Assembly: GCA_001657395.1 (NCBI GenBank)
Contig: LYSY01000001.1
Location: forward strand, 62,001 to 126,000
DNA length: 64,000 nucleotides
Direction: 5' to 3'
DNA from: Rhodospirillales bacterium BBD 1991-14
GTDB lineage: Bacteria > Pseudomonadota > Alphaproteobacteria > Kiloniellales > Kiloniellaceae
Shown: positions 58,756 to 64,000 of the stretch, in pieces
Layout: every line of letters starts with the position of its first letter
How positions within the stretch are numbered: the stretch's first letter is position 1
Notes under the pieces: model-generated
Told to the model about the DNA's origin: nothing
The model's database searches: none
Seen by the model: only the letters and a program-made list of their open reading frames with translations
Position numbers and translations under genes: made by a program

Positions 58756-60246
58756 ATGGCGACCCAGAAACAACTGATCGACGACGCGCTGTCGAGCGGC
58801 AGCTTTCCGGGCCTGCCGCAAGGCCACTTCATCGACGGAGCGTACTCTGCGGCGGCATCCGGGCGCGTCATGAACAGCCTGGACCCCGGCCGTGGCGAAG
58901 CCTTTGCCGAGTTTGCCCGCGGGGATGCCGCCGATGTGGATGCCGCCGTGGCCTCTGCCCGGCGGGCCTTCGAAGCCGTGTGGCGGGACACGTCCGCCGC
59001 CGAACGGGGGCGCATTCTCTACCGTGCCGCCGAACTGATCCGCGAGAATGCGGCGAGTCTGGCGGTGGTCGAGTGCCTCGACAGCGGCAAGCCCATCGGC
59101 GAGGCGCAGGGCGACGTGCAGGGCGCCGCCCGCGCGTTTGAGTATTACGCCGGCGCCTGCGACAAGCTGCAGGGCGATACCTTTCCCCTCGGCCCCGCCT
59201 ATCTCGGCTACAGCCTCCACGAGCCGGTGGGCGTGGCGGCCCAGATCATTCCCTGGAACTTCCCGATCTCCACAGCGGCCAGGGGCATCGCACCGGCGCT
59301 GGCCGCAGGCTGCGCGGTGGTTGCCAAGCCGGCCGAGCAGACTCCCTTCACGGCGCTGCGGCTGGCGGAGATCCTGATGGAGGCCGGCCTGCCCGCCGGT
59401 GTCTGCAACGTGGTGACGGGAACCGGCGCCGAGGCAGGGGCGCCGCTGGCGGCCCACGAAGGAGTCGACCACATCACCTTCACAGGCTCCGTCGCAAGCG
59501 GCACGGCCGTCATGAAGGCAGCGGCGGACAACGTGACCCGTGTCGTGCTGGAACTCGGCGGCAAATCCCCGGTGGTGGTTCTGGGTGACTGTGACCGCGA
59601 AGCCGCGCTCGACGGCGTGATGGGGGCGATCTTCGAAAACGCGGGGCAGATCTGCTCTGCCGGCTCGCGGTTGATTGTGGAACGCAGCCTGCACGACGAT
59701 TTCGTGGAGGAGCTTTGCCGGCGCGCCGAGAAGCTGACGCTCGGGCACGGCCTCAGAAATCCTCAGCTCGGCCCGGTGAATTCGGCCGAACAGCTTGCCC
59801 GCATTTCGGGCTTCATGGCGCGCGCGCGGAAGCGGGAGATCGAGGTTGCGACCGGCGGTGCCGCGACGGTGGACCCGCAGACCGGCAAGGGATGGTTCTT
59901 TCAGCCGACCATTGTCGGCGTCCCCGACAGAGATGATGAACTGGTGCAGGAGGAGGTCTTCGGCCCCGTCCTGACGGTGCAGGTTGCCGAGGACGCGGAT
60001 CACGCTCTCGCCCTTGCCAACAACAGCCAGTACGCGCTGGTGGCCGGCGTCTATACCGGTAACTTCACCCTCGCGCACCGTTTGGCGCAGCGTCTTGATG
60101 CCGGACAGGTCTACATCAACGAGTACTTTGCCGGGGGCATCGAGGTGCCTTTCGGCGGGAACAAGAAGTCCGGCTTCGGCCGCGAGAAGGGCCTGGAGGG
60201 GCTGCTGAGCTATTGCAGGACCAAGAGTGTCGCCGCCCGCATTTAG
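58756..60246 (+). CDS. NAD(P)-dependent aldehyde dehydrogenase
   Basis: A 496-residue ALDH: the NAD-binding FTGSVASGTAVM, catalytic Glu in LELGGKSP and nucleophile Cys in NAGQICSAGSRL are all present. The type is close to betaine-aldehyde or gamma-glutamyl-aminobutyraldehyde dehydrogenase. GGAAAGG precedes the ATG, which lies 4 bases after the stop of the enolase-superfamily gene, so the two are coupled. It would oxidise the aldehyde made by the flavin oxidases of this region. Confidence 0.93.
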   Translation: MATQKQLIDDALSSGSFPGLPQGHFIDGAYSAAASGRVMNSLDPGRGEAFAEFARGDAADVDAAVASARRAFEAVWRDTSAAERGRILYRAAELIRENAASLAVVECLDSGKPIGEAQGDVQGAARAFEYYAGACDKLQGDTFPLGPAYLGYSLHEPVGVAAQIIPWNFPISTAARGIAPALAAGCAVVAKPAEQTPFTALRLAEILMEAGLPAGVCNVVTGTGAEAGAPLAAHEGVDHITFTGSVASGTAVMKAAADNVTRVVLELGGKSPVVVLGDCDREAALDGVMGAIFENAGQICSAGSRLIVERSLHDDFVEELCRRAEKLTLGHGLRNPQLGPVNSAEQLARISGFMARARKREIEVATGGAATVDPQTGKGWFFQPTIVGVPDRDDELVQEEVFGPVLTVQVAEDADHALALANNSQYALVAGVYTGNFTLAHRLAQRLDAGQVYINEYFAGGIEVPFGGNKKSGFGREKGLEGLLSYCRTKSVAARI

Positions 60247-60256
60247 CGGCGGCCGA

Positions 60257-63200
60257 TCAGTAGTCCCACCGGAACCGCACGCCGGACTTGTTGGCGCCGG
60301 AGCCGGTGACTTCACTTTCAACAGTGATGTTGGGGGTCAGTTCGACCTCCACGCCGGCGGCACTCTGCTGTGCCGATGTGCCCTGTTTGACCCCGACATA
60401 GACGTCATCGGTCAGGTACCGGCCGGCTTCCACCGCCGGGGCGCCGCTGTCGCTGGTGTCAACCCGCAGCACATCGACGCCCAAAGTGCGGCGCGCGAAG
60501 TCCAGGATGCCGCTGGCGCCCTCGCCGCGCAGTTCCTGGACGGCCAGGGCGAGTTGGGCCGCTTCGGCGCCGCTCAAGCCGGACGAGGCTTTGTTGAACA
60601 GAACCCTGGAGAGGATTTCGTCGCGGGGCAGCGTCGGCGTCGAAGCCAATTCCAGCGAGGGACGGGACAGCGGGCCGGCCATACGGGCGGTGACTTCCAG
60701 GTCGTTGCCCTGGTAGCCGGCGGTGACGTCAAGTTCGGCCTCGCTGTTTGCGGACTGCGGCAGGATGACCTTGCCGTTGCGCAGATCGAAGGGCTTGCCG
60801 ACCACAGAGAGTTGGCCGCGGACCACATTGATCTCTCCGGTGACCTCCGGTGCGCTGGCGTTGCCGGCAACCGCAATGCGTCCGCCCCACTCGGAATCGA
60901 GACCGCGGCCGCGCACGAACACGCGCCGCGGCATGTCGATGACGATATCGAGCGCCGGATCGACCGGCGGCGCTGCTTCCCGCTCCTGCGGTACGTTTGT
61001 GGGCGCATCGCCCTTCAGCTCGGTGACGTCGAGACTGACCACATCGGGCGGCAGAGCGGCCAGCAGGCTGATCTCCACGGTCTCGGTCGTGATGCGCCCT
61101 ACGATCCGTGGCGCCTCGAGGGTGCCGCTGGCCTCGACCGTTCCGCCGGCCACCGCCGTGACGTCGTCCCGCCGTAGCGCGTGAACCTTGTCCAAGGCAA
61201 CGGAAACGGAGAAGGGAAAGCCTGCTGCCGGCTCGATGGACATCCGGCCATCCCCGGTGATCCTGCCGCCGGAGCCGTCGTTGGCCGTCAGCCGTGTCAG
61301 CGTCACCTGATCGCCCTGAACCGTGGCCATCACCTCGACGTCGCGCAGCAAGGTCCCGGTTTCCAGATTCTCGTAGCGCCCCTGGCTCAGAGCGAACTGG
61401 CCGCCGAGCCGCGGCGCGCGCGCGGAGCCGGAGGCGGTCAGCTCCACCTCGGCATCCCCATCGAGACGGTGTTCCGGCAGCGGCGCGAAGAGCAGCAGAG
61501 TGGCAATGTCGCCGCTCCAGCCGAACTCTCCCGTCAAGGGCTCGTCGAGTGGAACCTCCAGCCCGCCGGTCTCCGTCACGCGCAGCGGCGCATCGGCCCG
61601 GAAGCGGGCTGTGGCGACATCGGCGCCGCCGAGCCGCCCGTCGACCTGCAGGCGCCCGCTACGAAGGACCGACGTGGCCGTTAGGTTCAGGGCGGGCAGA
61701 TCCTTGCCGCCTCGCGGGCGCAGGCCGTCCAGGGTTACATCGCCGCTTCCCTCCGGCGCCGTGCGCGGTCCGGACAGGGCCAGCCGGGCCGAAATCCGGC
61801 CTTCCAGGCCGGAGGCCCAGAAGGGATCGATCATCTCGAGCGGCAGACTGTCCAGCGCTGCCGAGGCCTGTACCTGCGTGTCCGAGAGCAGCGCCTGACC
61901 GGATAGGCGGGCCCCGCCGGCGGCCAGGTCGAGATCCTGCAATGCGATCTCGCTGCCTTCGATCGACAGTCTTGCCGGTCTTGCAAGGGCAAGCGGCTGG
62001 CCGAGGAGGGTGCCCTCGGCTTCGGCAAGCTCCAGGGCGAGGGAGCCTCCGGGGCGGGCAAGGCGACCGGCAAGGCGCAGGTCCAGCGGCTCGATCCAGG
62101 TGCCGGTCGTGGAGATGCTGATGCCGAGGCCCTCGGCTGTGCCGGCGCCTTCGGCGTCGAGGCGTGCCAACTGCAGGCGGTCCCAGGTCAGGCCTTCGGC
62201 CTCGATCTTCAAAGCGCCCTCCGCCTCCATTGAAAGGTCCTGGCCCTGAAGGCGCAGCAGCACGGAGTCCGCGCGCAACGGCGGCGCGTCCGACGCGGCA
62301 GTCAGCGCCAGAGACGACAGATCGGCGGTGGCCATGAGCGGTGCCTCGGCATCCGCCCCATTAAGCTGCAGCGCCAGCGTTCCGCGACCGCTTCCGGCCA
62401 GTCCGGCAAGGCGCAGCCAGGGCGCGAGGTCGGTCAGCTCGGCCGTCAGGTCCGCAGCCGGATCGGCCCCGTCCAGGGGAATGACGGCCGTCCCCTCCAC
62501 CCTGGTCTCTGGCAGCCGGGCCTGCAGCTTGTCCAGGCGAAGGCGGTCGTCCTGCAGAACAAGATCGGCGTTGCCATCGAGCGCGCCGAAGGGACTGGCA
62601 AAGGCAAGGGTGACAGGGCCTTCGATATCCGGGCCGCGCAGCGTTAGCGCATAGGTGGCGCGCAGGTCGCTGAGCGTTTCCGGCGCGAGGCTAACCTCCG
62701 ACACCGCGGCAGTGCCGGCCGTCTCCAGCGCATCGACGGGCCCGGCAAAGGTGCCTTCCAGGGTGGCAGTGCCGGCCAAGGCGGCTCCCAGGTCGTCGGC
62801 CAGAACCGCAGCATCCGGCAGAGTCAGGCGATAGCGGCCGTCCGCCAGGCCTCCCGCCGGCGTGACCGTTAGGCCGCCTTCAAGGCGGGCGGCTGCGGCG
62901 CTCGCCGTCAAGGCTTCCACGCGCAGCCCGTCGTCCGTGTAGGTGAGGCGGGCCTCGAGATCGACCCCTCCGTTGGCGGCAGTGGTCAGGATTGCGATGT
63001 CGCTGGAGGGCTGCTCCCAGCGCCCGGCCAGGGTGGTCTCGACCCGCTCGCCAAACCCCTCCAGCCGCAGCGGGCCTTGCAAAGTAGCCCGTCCTCCAAG
63101 GGTGACGTTGGTCAGCGGCTGCAGAGTTTCGAGCTCGGCGATACCGACGGAGACGTCGAGCTTGGCCGATCCGCTGCGCGCATCGGCAGTTCCCTTTGCG

Positions 63201-64000
63201 CCCAGCGTGGCGCTGCCGGTAGAGGCTTCGAGCTTCGCGATGCTCATCCGGCCGGTGTCTGCATCCAGCCGCCCGGCAAGCGCCCAGCGCGCGGTTTCAC
63301 CGATCACCGCGTTGATCGCGTCCTCACCACTGAGATGTGCGCCGGCGATCAGGCCCTGAACGTCCAGGTTCAGTGCAGGCGCGGGCCCGAAGAGATCGCT
63401 TTCGGCGTTTGCGCGGCCTTCCATACTCAAGGCGCCCACACGGAAGTCCGGCGCAGCCACATCCTGTCCCGTCACCTCGAAGACAGTCTCGGGCTGTGCA
63501 ATCGGGCCCTGGATTCTCAGGTCGGCCGAGACCTGCCGGAGACGATCGAGGTCGAGCAGCCGTGCAAGCGTCTGATTGTCGTCGGCATCTGCATTGATCG
63601 TGAGGTCAATGACCCCGCTCGCCATCTCTGCCGTTCCGCTGAGGGAGGCGTTCAGCGAATCGCCGGTCAGAGAAAGGGTTTCGACGTCGATGCGGTCTTC
63701 GGCCGTCCATGCGGCCCGCATCGAGACCTGCGTCGTGCCCGCAAGCAGCGTCCAGGGCGAAGAGGGCCCGCTGGCTGCGATGTCGCTGCGGCCGTCCAGG
63801 GAGAGAGCAAGCCCGCGCTCTGCAGTCCTTCCGATGCCGATCGCCGCTTCGGCGCTGGCCAGGCTGCCGAGTGAGAACGCGAAGCTGCCGTCCCAGTCGC
63901 TCAGAGGAGCATCGCCGTTCAGTTGCATATCCAGCATGGGAAGGTCCGGCATCTCGACAAGGGCGGCGATCAGGCCTCCGGCGGCCTCCCTGACCGCAGC
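60257..64000 (-). CDS. tamB: TamB-like translocation and assembly module protein (5' end outside window)
   Basis: The visible 1247 residues are a long run of beta-strand repeats typical of the TamB/YdbH/AsmA-like envelope proteins, ending in the DUF490 domain (RGQLSVVGKPFDLRNGKVIL, DEILSRVLFNKASSGLSGAE, and the final strand GVRFRWDY). The open frame continues to the window edge, so the N-terminal anchor and perhaps 100-200 residues are missing. TamB bridges the periplasm and moves lipids or helps insert outer-membrane proteins with TamA, whose gene normally lies just upstream. It converges on the aldehyde dehydrogenase gene with a 10-base gap. Confidence 0.92.
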   Translation of the reverse strand, partial: AAVREAAGGLIAALVEMPDLPMLDMQLNGDAPLSDWDGSFAFSLGSLASAEAAIGIGRTAERGLALSLDGRSDIAASGPSSPWTLLAGTTQVSMRAAWTAEDRIDVETLSLTGDSLNASLSGTAEMASGVIDLTINADADDNQTLARLLDLDRLRQVSADLRIQGPIAQPETVFEVTGQDVAAPDFRVGALSMEGRANAESDLFGPAPALNLDVQGLIAGAHLSGEDAINAVIGETARWALAGRLDADTGRMSIAKLEASTGSATLGAKGTADARSGSAKLDVSVGIAELETLQPLTNVTLGGRATLQGPLRLEGFGERVETTLAGRWEQPSSDIAILTTAANGGVDLEARLTYTDDGLRVEALTASAAAARLEGGLTVTPAGGLADGRYRLTLPDAAVLADDLGAALAGTATLEGTFAGPVDALETAGTAAVSEVSLAPETLSDLRATYALTLRGPDIEGPVTLAFASPFGALDGNADLVLQDDRLRLDKLQARLPETRVEGTAVIPLDGADPAADLTAELTDLAPWLRLAGLAGSGRGTLALQLNGADAEAPLMATADLSSLALTAASDAPPLRADSVLLRLQGQDLSMEAEGALKIEAEGLTWDRLQLARLDAEGAGTAEGLGISISTTGTWIEPLDLRLAGRLARPGGSLALELAEAEGTLLGQPLALARPARLSIEGSEIALQDLDLAAGGARLSGQALLSDTQVQASAALDSLPLEMIDPFWASGLEGRISARLALSGPRTAPEGSGDVTLDGLRPRGGKDLPALNLTATSVLRSGRLQVDGRLGGADVATARFRADAPLRVTETGGLEVPLDEPLTGEFGWSGDIATLLLFAPLPEHRLDGDAEVELTASGSARAPRLGGQFALSQGRYENLETGTLLRDVEVMATVQGDQVTLTRLTANDGSGGRITGDGRMSIEPAAGFPFSVSVALDKVHALRRDDVTAVAGGTVEASGTLEAPRIVGRITTETVEISLLAALPPDVVSLDVTELKGDAPTNVPQEREAAPPVDPALDIVIDMPRRVFVRGRGLDSEWGGRIAVAGNASAPEVTGEINVVRGQLSVVGKPFDLRNGKVILPQSANSEAELDVTAGYQGNDLEVTARMAGPLSRPSLELASTPTLPRDEILSRVLFNKASSGLSGAEAAQLALAVQELRGEGASGILDFARRTLGVDVLRVDTSDSGAPAVEAGRYLTDDVYVGVKQGTSAQQSAAGVEVELTPNITVESEVTGSGANKSGVRFRWDY

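Noticed and set aside
58732-60321. 529-codon minus-strand frame
   Set aside because: Shadow of the aldehyde dehydrogenase gene.

Overview
The window looks like part of an alphaproteobacterial chromosome: high GC, a sox cluster with soxCD, TAXI-type TRAP transport, MocR- and FCD-type GntR regulators, short flagellin, and type I secretion with RTX proteins. A Rhodospirillales/Kiloniellales-like marine or soil heterotroph that also oxidises reduced sulfur fits, but the sequence does not fix a genus.

Layout. 1-7.3 kb is the end of a thiosulfate/sulfide oxidation locus: soxC (cut by the window edge), soxD, a diheme cytochrome of soxE type, the flavoprotein soxF, and convergently a metallo-beta-lactamase-fold protein and a HbpS/GlcG-like protein. 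A soxW-type thioredoxin and a YeeE/YedE thiosulfate permease follow. An L,D-transpeptidase and a small Ala-rich lipoprotein come next.

9.2-24 kb is the most unusual part. It holds a PrtD/HlyD-type type I exporter, two RTX proteins, three tandem 120-residue paralogues, a fourth enlarged paralogue, a LuxR-type regulator whose receiver lacks the phospho-Asp, a coiled-coil plus beta-barrel outer-membrane protein, and a periplasmic C39-like peptidase. The three tandem paralogues have a Sec signal followed by a double-glycine-like leader. The barrel plus C39 pair resembles FapF/FapD of the Pseudomonas functional-amyloid system, and the regulator resembles CsgD. I read the region as a candidate surface-fibre or matrix system. 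This is inference from architecture; no single gene proves it. A lone IS3-type orfA sits inside the region.

24-31.6 kb is a catabolic island: FCD-GntR repressor, TAXI binding protein, fused TRAP permease, a 2-hydroxyacid dehydrogenase-like protein, an Ldh-family dehydrogenase and an HpaI-type aldolase. 31.8-35 kb encodes a MacAB-like efflux system. 35-37 kb has a 17-kDa-antigen-like protein, an ECF sigma factor and a periplasmic EF-hand protein.

37-46 kb is flagellar: flgD, flgE, two small genes, flgK and flgL leftward; flagellin, fliD and fliS rightward. Directly after fliS come an ECF sigma factor, a probable anti-sigma factor and a CnrX/CpxP-like periplasmic sensor, then a cytoplasmic EF-hand protein.

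48.9-60.2 kb looks like uptake and oxidation of a polyamine- or choline-like amine: two flavin oxidoreductases, a PotABCD-type ABC transporter, a MocR regulator, an enolase-superfamily enzyme and an aldehyde dehydrogenase. The window ends inside tamB. I saw no tRNA, rRNA or CRISPR.
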